This document shows, one piece after another, positions 8,811-15,386 of a stretch of 64,000 nucleotides of DNA. A model generated the notes under the pieces. It was given only the letters and a program-made list of their open reading frames with translations. It was not told the origin of the DNA and ran no database searches. How positions within the stretch are numbered: the stretch's first letter is position 1; every line of letters begins with the position of its first letter. This stretch comes from Corallococcus sp. (GTDB lineage Bacteria > Bacillota > Clostridia > Christensenellales > CAG-314): NCBI GenBank assembly GCA_023665205.1, contig JAMPEJ010000002.1, positions 1-64,000 on the forward strand, written 5' to 3'. Position numbers and translations under genes: made by a program.

Positions 8811-9020
8811 ATGAAAACTATTCTGGGACAAAGATTAAAAGAATTGCGACAAGAAAAAGGATTGACTCAAGTTCAATTGGCAACGGAACTAAAACTTAAT
8901 CCCGTTACATATTTGCATTACGAAAAAGAACAGCGCGAGCCGCCTCTTAGCGTTTTGGCAGACATTGCAGTTTTTTACGGAGTCAGCGTGGATTATTTGA
9001 TAGGGTTAGAGAACGACTGA
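8811..9020 (+). CDS. XRE-family HTH transcriptional regulator
   Basis: 69-residue Cro/CI-type DNA-binding protein: GQRLKELRQEKGLTQVQLAT is helix 1-2, LNPVTYLHYEKEQREPP contains the recognition helix, and SVDYLIGLEND is the usual C-terminal end. It is a bare HTH domain with no sensor part. An ATG also exists at 8793, inside the operator region, but the ATG at 8811 has AGAGAG 4 bases upstream and starts at the family's normal position. It probably represses the divergent gene and perhaps itself through the two dyads at 8745-8792. A bidirectional autoregulated switch is inferred. Confidence 0.9.
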   Translation: MKTILGQRLKELRQEKGLTQVQLATELKLNPVTYLHYEKEQREPPLSVLADIAVFYGVSVDYLIGLEND

Positions 9021-9040
9021 AAATATCCATATTAAATACA

Positions 9041-9071
9041 AACGGCAGCGGTTACACCGCTGCCGTTTTTT
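9041..9071 (+). terminator. Intrinsic terminator after the XRE gene
   Basis: AACGGCAGCGG (9041-9051) pairs with CCGCTGCCGTT (9057-9067) around a 5-base loop, followed by a T run. Confidence 0.9.
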
Positions 9072-9157
9072 CATAAAAATATTCAATTACTCTTTTCAAT
9101 TTGCACATTACGAAAAAGTTTTGCAAAATAAATTATACGGCGGAACGCAGAAAGAAG

Positions 9158-9736
9158 TCACTTGCCTTTTATTTCGACGCCGTTTTGATAGACCAAAGAA
9201 ATTTTGTTACCCTTGACCAAATATCCTTCCTCTGCCAAACGGAACATAGGTTTGTCGCTCATAGAATCGGAATAAAACGTTCTAAGAGGCGCTTCGCCGA
9301 ACTGGTTACGGTACAAAACCGCTTTTTGCTCGCCGTAGCAATGCTTTCCGCAAACGGTGCCGCGTTTAGTTACCGGCGACGCGATACACTTTACGCCCAA
9401 GCGGGAACAAACTTCCTCTATCAGATATGCGGGCGAAGCGGAAATTATCAAATCGTCGTCGCGCTTTGTATCCAAATACCATTGTTTAACATGTTTAAGA
9501 TTTTTGTCCCAAAACCTGATAACCTTTTTTTGCTTGTTGGGTACGAATACGATAAACCACTCCAATACGCGCAAATATCCGTCCTTTTTAAGAATGCGCA
9601 TACCGTACAAAACGGATGCAAAAAAATACACCGGCAAAAGCAACCACAAGTACGGAAGGCGAACAAAACAATACATGCTGAAACGCTGCACGCTGTTACC
9701 CTTAAAAATAGTTTTGTCAAAGTCGTAACCGTTCAT
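9158..9736 (-). CDS. HAD-superfamily (subclass IB-like) phosphatase, apparently leaderless
   Basis: 192-residue HAD hydrolase. Motif I is DFDKTI at residues 5-10 (nucleophile Asp5), motif II is the SASP around 100, and motif III is YSDSMSD near 156. A hydrophobic cap stretch at about 25-50 (WLLLPVYFFASVLYG) may touch the membrane, as in PGP- or LPA-phosphatase-like members of this group; the substrate is unknown. The ATG at 9736 must be the start because motif I follows at once, yet there is no ribosome site. Instead a promoter (TTGAAA-17-TACAAT) ends 6 bases before the ATG, so the mRNA would begin at or next to the start codon. Confidence 0.88.
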   Translation of the reverse strand: MNGYDFDKTIFKGNSVQRFSMYCFVRLPYLWLLLPVYFFASVLYGMRILKKDGYLRVLEWFIVFVPNKQKKVIRFWDKNLKHVKQWYLDTKRDDDLIISASPAYLIEEVCSRLGVKCIASPVTKRGTVCGKHCYGEQKAVLYRNQFGEAPLRTFYSDSMSDKPMFRLAEEGYLVKGNKISLVYQNGVEIKGK

Positions 9737-9742
9737 GTAAAT

Positions 9743-9771
9743 ATTGTATCATACGGCGGCTTATTTTTCAA
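9743..9771 (-). promoter_or_regulatory. Promoter giving a leaderless transcript of the HAD gene
   Basis: TTGAAA (9766-9771), 17-bp spacer, TACAAT (9743-9748) on the minus strand; only 6 bases separate the -10 element from the ATG. Confidence 0.7.
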
Positions 9772-9875
9772 GCGTATGGTCGGCGATTGTATATGTAAAA
9801 GAACTAATTATGTTTGCAAGAAAAAAGTGCGCCGCTGACAAATTGCAAGACATACTTTGAGATTTTTATATAAAT

Positions 9876-10166
9876 CTAATAATACGACGCCAAACTGCCA
9901 AGCGTGGCAATGACGATAATAATCGACAGGAAAACGATAGCCATAGATACTGCACTGATTATTATTCCTGCAAGAGCCAATCCGCCCAATTCCAATCCCT
10001 CCTGTTTGGATTTGCGATACCCCATTACACTGCAAATAAGACCTGCAATGGCTATAAAAATGGAAAGAACGAATTCTACTTTTGCAAGAGTGTTGGTTCC
10101 CTTTCGTTTCCGCCGCGATTTTACAAAAAAAACTTTTCGCTTCAAAAACCGTTGTGCAAACGGCAA
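9876..10166 (-). CDS. Small DUF4190-like membrane protein, start uncertain
   Basis: Up to 96 residues. The body from about residue 24 (NTLAKVEFVLSIFIAIAGLI then GLALAGIIISAVSMAIVF) is two membrane helices joined by a short basic loop, the typical DUF4190 layout found in many Bacillota small membrane proteins. The N-terminus is poor: the frame opens with a TTG without a ribosome site and a run of Arg/Lys and Phe, so the gene may have a damaged 5' end or use an unrecognised start. No partner gene is evident. Function unknown. Confidence 0.5.
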   Translation of the reverse strand: MPFAQRFLKRKVFFVKSRRKRKGTNTLAKVEFVLSIFIAIAGLICSVMGYRKSKQEGLELGGLALAGIIISAVSMAIVFLSIIIVIATLGSLASYY

Positions 10167-10198
10167 AGGATAAATAAACGAAACTTTTTATCAAACTG

Positions 10199-10227
10199 TT
10201 GACTTTTGCAAAACTGTGCGATATAAT
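10199..10227 (+). promoter_or_regulatory. Promoter of tRNA-Arg
   Basis: TTGACT (10199-10204), 17-bp spacer, TATAAT (10222-10227), placed 19 bases before the tRNA 5' end. Confidence 0.85.
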
Positions 10228-10246
10228 ATTTGAGCATAAAAAATAT

Positions 10247-10323
10247 GCGCTGTTAGCTCAATTGGATAGAGCGTTGGTCTACGGAACCAAAGGTTAGGGA
10301 TTCGAGCTCCTTACGGCGCGCCA
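10247..10323 (+). tRNA. tRNA-Arg(ACG)
   Basis: A 77-base cloverleaf: acceptor GCGCTGT pairs with ACGGCGC, the anticodon stem TTGGT/ACCAA encloses loop CTACGGA (anticodon ACG, the Arg CGN wobble tRNA that is normally edited to inosine), the T arm contains TTCGAGC, and the 3' CCA is encoded. It has its own promoter and terminator. Confidence 0.95.
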
Positions 10324-10328
10324 AATCA

Positions 10329-10358
10329 GGGACAAGCAATTTTGCTTGTCCCTTTTTT
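10329..10358 (+). terminator. Terminator of tRNA-Arg
   Basis: GGGACAAGCAA pairs with TTGCTTGTCCC, then six T. It begins 6 bases after the tRNA CCA. Confidence 0.93.
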
Positions 10359-10391
10359 ACAATCGCGAATGCCGAGCGAACACGTACGCTA

Positions 10392-10421
10392 TTGACAAAA
10401 CGTATAGGCACAGATTATAAT
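10392..10421 (+). promoter_or_regulatory. Promoter of the YbjN-like gene pair
   Basis: TTGACA (10392-10397), 18-bp spacer, TATAAT (10416-10421), 35 bases upstream of the first ATG. Confidence 0.8.
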
Positions 10422-10456
10422 AATTAAAGTAAGTTAAAATAAACGGAGGTTGATCC

Positions 10457-10936
10457 ATGACAAAAACGACCGACGCTGAAAAGACGGCGAAAAAAAATTA
10501 CGTGGGCTTGTGCAACGCTCTTGACAAAATGAAATGGCAATATACCAAAATACCGGAAAAGCTTTCGATAGAAACAAACGTCAAGGGTAAAAGCTTACCG
10601 ATAAAATTGTCTATTAGAATTAACGTGAATCTGGAAACGATCACAGCGTATTCGCCGTTGCCGTTCGACGTTCCGCAGGAACGGCGCAAGCATATGGCGA
10701 TGGCACTTGCGCAAGCAAACTACAACATGGTGCACGGACACTTTGACTACAGACCCACCGGGAACAAAGTTCTGTTTTGCATGAGCACGAATTGGGCAGA
10801 TACAGAATTGAGTTTCGACGTATTCAATTACTTGATATACGTTGCCTGCAAAACGGTTGACGACTACAACGAAAAACTTCAAACCGTCGCTACTACGAAC
10901 GTATCCATGCAAGAAGTAGTCAACTTGATGAAATAG
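10457..10936 (+). CDS. YbjN-like (secretion-chaperone fold) hypothetical protein 1
   Basis: 159 residues, cytoplasmic, no signal peptide. The alternating beta pattern (IKLSIRINVNLETITAYSPL), then a helix with AMALAQANYNMVHGHFDY, then strand and C-terminal helices, resembles YbjN/type III secretion chaperone-like domains. This is a fold-level guess. GGAGG lies 7 bases before the ATG. It is the first gene of a two-gene operon; the downstream gene is a diverged paralog with the same pattern, notably A-x-ANY and a closing V-D-x-[YF]-N-[ED]-KL segment. Function unknown. Confidence 0.8.
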   Translation: MTKTTDAEKTAKKNYVGLCNALDKMKWQYTKIPEKLSIETNVKGKSLPIKLSIRINVNLETITAYSPLPFDVPQERRKHMAMALAQANYNMVHGHFDYRPTGNKVLFCMSTNWADTELSFDVFNYLIYVACKTVDDYNEKLQTVATTNVSMQEVVNLMK

Positions 10937-10948
10937 GAGAGTGTCGAT

Positions 10949-11431
10949 ATGGCTAACAAAATAAACGAAAAATTAGCAAAACTCACGTACAAAACCCTGC
11001 TGGGAGCCTTGAAAACAAACGGTTGGAACTGCAAACAAAACGACGAAAAACGTACCGTCGAATACGGCGTCAACGGCGACGACCTTCACATGGACTTTAC
11101 AATACGAATCGACGCCGAACGTCAACTTGTACGGTTACATTCCAAAATGCCGTACCGATTTCCTATGAACAAAATCGAGGAGGCGGCGCTGGCAGTGTGC
11201 AGCGCCAACTATGCGTTGGCGTGCGGCAGTTTTGACCTGAATCTGCAAAACGGAGAAGTGCTTTTCCGCCTTACGGCAAGTTACCGCGAAACCAAAATAA
11301 GCGAAGAAGTATTGCTGTTTTTGCTCAATTACGGTGCGTGGGCAGTGGACAAATTCAACGACAAACTGCTGATGGTATCCAACGGTACACTAACCGCGCA
11401 GGAGTTCCACGAAAAATTTTCCGAAAACTAA
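10949..11431 (+). CDS. YbjN-like hypothetical protein 2, tandem paralog
   Basis: 160 residues, 12 bp after its paralog, with AGGAG before the ATG. It shares the strand-rich core (MDFTIRIDAERQLVRLHSKM), the CSANYALACGSFDLN helix-strand and the closing AVDKFNDKLL seen as TVDDYNEKLQ in the first gene. Identity looks low, so the duplication is old. Two such chaperone-fold proteins in tandem could form a heterodimer; this is inference. No client is visible nearby. Confidence 0.8.
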   Translation: MANKINEKLAKLTYKTLLGALKTNGWNCKQNDEKRTVEYGVNGDDLHMDFTIRIDAERQLVRLHSKMPYRFPMNKIEEAALAVCSANYALACGSFDLNLQNGEVLFRLTASYRETKISEEVLLFLLNYGAWAVDKFNDKLLMVSNGTLTAQEFHEKFSEN

Positions 11432-11451
11432 ACCCTACAAATAAATATACG

Positions 11452-11487
11452 ACGACGCCCTGCGCTCAATGCGGGGCGTCGTTTTTT
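11452..11487 (+). terminator. Terminator of the YbjN-like operon
   Basis: ACGACGCCC (11452-11460) pairs with GGGCGTCGT (11474-11482), followed by a T run. It also separates this operon from the convergent YfcC gene. Confidence 0.9.
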
Positions 11488-11512
11488 TGTTAATATTAGT
11501 CGAAGCGTGAAC

Positions 11513-13192
11513 TCAATACCCTACCGCCATGCCTAGCGCAAGGAAACCGACAGCTAATAGAAACACGGCAGGAAACAGCCACTTGCTGCGCCGAAGCCAA
11601 CCCAAATAACTTTGGTTAGTCATAGACAAGCCGATAAGAAGCACCGGCGACGTTGGGAACAACACGTTTGTAAATCCGTCGGAAAAAAGATAGATAAGCA
11701 CCACCAACTCCGGCGAAACGTTGAGCGCGCCGCTTTGCAGCACTCCGTATAAAACGCCCATAACAAATACGGCCTTGGCAGTAGAACTGCTGACAAAAAA
11801 TTCCAACAGCAAAATTACGCCGAAAATTATAAGCACCGTGACAAACTTGGGCTGGCCGACGATAGCGGACTGTATGATATGCGTTATCGTATCGATAATT
11901 TGTCCTTCCGTCAAAATATACTTGATACCAAACGCCAACAACACCATACCCACGGACGGCAATGCCGAAAGCGCGCCTTTGCCGAACCACTTAGCGGAAT
12001 TTTTGAATCCGCAACACAAGCAACCGCAAATTACGCCTCCGATAAGAAATACGGCAATCAAAAGAGGCATAGACAAGTCGCGTAAGACGGGCACGGCGGT
12101 AAACGTTATTATAGCCGCAAACGCCACACACAAAAACACCGTGTATATTATAAATTTGCGCCTGTCGTCCGGAACGGTTTGTGTCGACTCTGCCGTAACG
12201 TCCGACTGCGCGTCCGACATTGTAGGAACGTCTGTAATATCCGTTTGTACGCCGTTTTCAATATTATCAGTTTGCTTATCCGCTGCGGTTTTATCGGCAA
12301 GTGATACGACGGCTGCGTCCTCGTCGCCGTCTGCCGAAACGGGAAGTTTGCGTTTGCCCGTACGCGTAGCAATGAAAACAAACAACACTAGCAACGCATA
12401 GTAAACTGCAAAAATGAGAAAACGGAACCATATGTTTTTGGTGACGCTGGCACCGATAAGATTGGAAGCGTTTACTACCGTAAACGGGTTGGTGATAGCA
12501 ACGGAGAAACCGATTCCCGTTGCAAGAGTGCACACCATAAAGCCGACGTGCAATCCGTAACCCAAACTTGTGCAAACGGAAATGACCATAGGCAACAGCA
12601 ACAGCGTTTCCTCAAACAAACCGAAGCAGGAACCCAAAATCATGAAAAACAGAATGCAAAGTGCCAAAAACAGCAATTTGCGTTTTTGAAACTTGTTGAC
12701 GAAACGGCGAACGATTGCCTGCATACCGCCGCAATCTATCATTATTTGGAATACCCCTGCAATAGTAAGTAAAAACAGCGAAAGCATCAAAGGTTGAATC
12801 CAACCGTCTGCGGTAAACATCATAATCGGCGCAAAAATGCCTTTGGCGACGTTTATGCCGGAAGCGTCGGGCAGTTCTATATAATTGTTGTAGTTTGTGC
12901 TAACGGTGCCGTCCGGCGCCGTTACTTGCTCGAAATGCCCTTTGGGCAAAACATACGTAAGCACTATCGCGACGACCATAAACAACACTATCACGCCTAC
13001 GCTTACAAGAAAAATGTTTCGCGAATAGTTGATTATACGGGTATCTTTGCCATCCTTAGGGCTCTTGTTTCTGTTGCGGCGTTTCGCTTTGCTGCTCGGC
13101 GTTTGTTGCTCCGCCGTTGCCTGCAACGGTTGCTGCGGCAAGAGCTTTTCGCTCTCCGTCTGTTGTTGCTTCTGCTGCTGATTTTTCTTCAT
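11513..13192 (-). CDS. YfcC-family (C4-dicarboxylate/basic amino acid) transporter
   Basis: 559-residue membrane protein of the YfcC / anaerobic C4-dicarboxylate carrier group. GTVSTNYNNYIELPDASGIN, then MIDCGGMQAIVRRF and LGSCFGLFEETLLLLPMVI, are family hallmarks, with about twelve membrane helices. Two parts are unusual. The first 50 residues are a Gln/Lys/Arg-rich hydrophilic tail, and a loop at about 295-350 is a low-complexity acidic/Thr stretch. GGAG 7 bases before the ATG supports this start even though it lies 137 bp inside the upstream gene in another frame. Substrate unknown. Confidence 0.88.
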   Translation of the reverse strand: MKKNQQQKQQQTESEKLLPQQPLQATAEQQTPSSKAKRRNRNKSPKDGKDTRIINYSRNIFLVSVGVIVLFMVVAIVLTYVLPKGHFEQVTAPDGTVSTNYNNYIELPDASGINVAKGIFAPIMMFTADGWIQPLMLSLFLLTIAGVFQIMIDCGGMQAIVRRFVNKFQKRKLLFLALCILFFMILGSCFGLFEETLLLLPMVISVCTSLGYGLHVGFMVCTLATGIGFSVAITNPFTVVNASNLIGASVTKNIWFRFLIFAVYYALLVLFVFIATRTGKRKLPVSADGDEDAAVVSLADKTAADKQTDNIENGVQTDITDVPTMSDAQSDVTAESTQTVPDDRRKFIIYTVFLCVAFAAIITFTAVPVLRDLSMPLLIAVFLIGGVICGCLCCGFKNSAKWFGKGALSALPSVGMVLLAFGIKYILTEGQIIDTITHIIQSAIVGQPKFVTVLIIFGVILLLEFFVSSSTAKAVFVMGVLYGVLQSGALNVSPELVVLIYLFSDGFTNVLFPTSPVLLIGLSMTNQSYLGWLRRSKWLFPAVFLLAVGFLALGMAVGY

Positions 13193-15074
13193 TGTATTTC
13201 TCCACCATTACGTCCCACAAAGCAGACCACTTTACAACGCAGCGGCTGTTTTCCGGATAAAAATAAATCAGTTTGTTATCTGCGTAAAACTCAAATTCCT
13301 CGTTGCATCCAAACGCCAAAGCGGAAAGAGTTTTTGGAGTGTGACGGTACTCGACGGGCGAGCCGTTTTCCTCTCCGACAAATTCAAAGCCCTGTTCCGT
13401 AAGCGTACAAACGCCGCTACCGCACTTGACCATTTGTTTTTTCTTTTCGTCAAACAATGCAATTTCGGCTTTTTCCGAAAGAGCAAACGGCTGCGCCGAC
13501 GTCTGCCGCAAAATATCCTTGATCCCGCGATACCAGTCGGAGACCGTTTCGCCGTCCTGCGTCTTGTAGTTGCGATCGAACGTAAACGTTTCGCCGCAAG
13601 AAGAACAAGTAAGCGCGTTATCTTTGCTTAGCAAAGTGTATTCCGCACCGCAATGCTTACAACGGTACAGTATATTTTCCAAACCCTCCACGTTGGCGTC
13701 GCATTTCTTTTTGGATGAGGACTCCGCATACTCCGTGCACTCGTCAAAACGGAAATATCCGTCTATAGTTTGTCGGATCTCGTCGACGGATCTGTTTTGC
13801 ACGTCTTCTGCGGAGAGCATAAGTTTAAGCGTCACTTCAACTCGGTGACGGACGGTTTTATTACGCCATTTGGGACGAGCGTAATATCCGCCCACCGTAC
13901 CGAAAAAGTACACGTCCAAACCGAGTTTTTTTATGAGCCTTTCCGTACTTTCCAAAATGCCCATTCCAGCGCCGTCACTGGAAAGTCTTCCCTCGGGACA
14001 AATAAATATCGGCAGTTTCTGCTTTTTTGCGGCGTATATTTGGCGCATGGTATCTATATCGGCGGCAAACAGACGCTTGGGAATCACGCCCATAGTACGC
14101 GTAAAAGAGCGGGTCTTTTTGTAATCGTAATAGTACCTGTTGCCCACCACTGCCGGACGCTTTGGGTAAATAGACTTGACCATATACCAAAAGTCAAAAA
14201 AAGACGTGTGTCTGCCCAAAATGACGCAAGGCTTTTTTATACGTTTGGCGACGTTGATTTTCTTGACGCGCAATTTGCAGGCAAAATACAAACTGACAAA
14301 GGGATACAGCAAATGATACAAAATAAAATTTGGTTTTTTGTAAGTTTTGACAAAAAACAGCCGCTTTACGGCGTATGCAAGCACGGCCAAAAGCAATACC
14401 ATAGCGATAACAACCAGCACAACCGCCAAAATAAACGTTTTTGTCCCCTTGCCCCACACGTTTAGGATAACGTACCCCAACGCGTACGAAGACAAGATTG
14501 AGGGAATAACGCCCGTCGTACATACCAGCGCGTAACGCGGATACTTGATCTTGCTGGACGACGCAAAATAGGCGATAGCCCCGAACGGTATCATCGGCAT
14601 GATAAACAAAATATACATAATGACCGTCATTGAAGCGTTTTGGTTTATTTGAGACACAAACTTTTGAATTTTTCCCGTACGGCGTTCGAAAATATCCAAT
14701 CTGATATGCAACAGACGCACAATCACGAAAATAACCGACGAACCCAAAAATACTCCGAGCATACATATAGGCAAAGCAAAGTAAATAGGATAGGACAAAC
14801 CTGCGGCAATTTGCACAAATTCCGCAGGAATAAAAATCACTATCATTTGCAGCATTTCCAACAATGCTATAACGCCCGCTCCGGCAACACCGAAGTTTTG
14901 CATATACTTGCGTAGTCCGTCGTAATCCTCGGCTTTGTTAAACTTAATGATATCGTCCAAAGTGTGTTTTGCAACGAAATAATAAATTAAGACCACCGCA
15001 GCTACGATAAGAGCCACGGCGGAATACTCTACCACGCGTTTGATTATTTGCTTTTTGGTCAATTTTGTTTTCAT
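13056..15074 (-). CDS. VTT (DedA/TVP38) - PlsC acyltransferase - zinc ribbon fusion protein
   Basis: 672 residues from the ATG at 15074. Residues about 20-240 are a VTT/SNARE-associated membrane domain (FIPAEFVQIAAGLSYPIYFA, PMIPFGAIAYFAS). Residues about 250-450 are a PlsC-type 1-acyl-G3P acyltransferase with the HX4D motif HTSFFD (His289, Asp294) and CPEGR near 359. A zinc ribbon follows (Cys 472, 475, 490, 493), then a PH-like tail and a Gln/Ala-rich end. The frame is open to a TTG at 15140, but that has no ribosome site; the ATG at 15074 has only a distant GGAG, so the start is less than certain. The end overlaps the YfcC gene by 137 bp. It likely joins lipid scrambling or transport to phosphatidic acid synthesis (inference). 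Confidence 0.85.
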   Translation of the reverse strand: MKTKLTKKQIIKRVVEYSAVALIVAAVVLIYYFVAKHTLDDIIKFNKAEDYDGLRKYMQNFGVAGAGVIALLEMLQMIVIFIPAEFVQIAAGLSYPIYFALPICMLGVFLGSSVIFVIVRLLHIRLDIFERRTGKIQKFVSQINQNASMTVIMYILFIMPMIPFGAIAYFASSSKIKYPRYALVCTTGVIPSILSSYALGYVILNVWGKGTKTFILAVVLVVIAMVLLLAVLAYAVKRLFFVKTYKKPNFILYHLLYPFVSLYFACKLRVKKINVAKRIKKPCVILGRHTSFFDFWYMVKSIYPKRPAVVGNRYYYDYKKTRSFTRTMGVIPKRLFAADIDTMRQIYAAKKQKLPIFICPEGRLSSDGAGMGILESTERLIKKLGLDVYFFGTVGGYYARPKWRNKTVRHRVEVTLKLMLSAEDVQNRSVDEIRQTIDGYFRFDECTEYAESSSKKKCDANVEGLENILYRCKHCGAEYTLLSKDNALTCSSCGETFTFDRNYKTQDGETVSDWYRGIKDILRQTSAQPFALSEKAEIALFDEKKKQMVKCGSGVCTLTEQGFEFVGEENGSPVEYRHTPKTLSALAFGCNEEFEFYADNKLIYFYPENSRCVVKWSALWDVMVEKYNEEKSAAEATTDGERKALAAATVAGNGGATNAEQQSETPQQKQEP

Positions 15075-15162
15075 GTTTACGATCGGATCTCCACATAGAC
15101 GCACAGAAAATCCGCCTTGAGTATATTTGTCAAATATCAATATTTAACACTTGTTAAATAAC

Positions 15163-15191
15163 ACTATACCCCATTTAATAACCGAGGTCAA
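15163..15191 (-). promoter_or_regulatory. Promoter of the VTT-PlsC fusion gene
   Basis: TTGACC (15186-15191), 17-bp spacer, TATAGT (15163-15168) on the minus strand. The transcript start near 15156 leaves a leader of about 80 bases to the ATG at 15074. Confidence 0.75.
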
Positions 15192-15270
15192 GGCTCTGCG
15201 GCGAAAAAGAAAAATTTGTCGTCGATTTTTGCCGATTGCAGTCGAATTCCGCCGATTTTTGCCGACGCGT

Positions 15271-15304
15271 AAAAAAGACGACCGAACGTATAACGTCCGG
15301 TCGT
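15271..15304 (-). terminator. Terminator of the 5'-nucleotidase lipoprotein gene
   Basis: On the minus strand ACGACCGGACGT folds onto ACGTTCGGTCGT and is followed by six T (15271-15276). The rest of 15192-15386 holds no gene, only a twice-repeated GCCGATTTTTGCCG motif near 15225 and 15250. Confidence 0.85.
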
Positions 15305-15386
15305 AATAAATTGCTTAAAATGCAATTACACCATAGTCGCATCGTCTAATAATCAAATCAAAAAAATATCGCCCGCGTTCTCCGCT

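Noticed and set aside
8474..9020. Toxin-antitoxin system (XRE antitoxin plus small protein)
   Set aside because: The genes are divergent with separate promoters rather than a co-transcribed pair, and the 82-residue protein shows no HigB, RelE or other toxin motif.
9808..10194. 128-codon minus-strand ORF overlapping the DUF4190-like gene
   Set aside because: Composition is Cys/His-rich and unlike a protein; the other frame has the clear two-helix DUF4190 pattern.
13056..13192. Sequencing frameshift joining the fusion protein and YfcC
   Set aside because: Both frames end or begin cleanly, with a stop codon and a good ribosome site, and the two proteins are complete full-length families.
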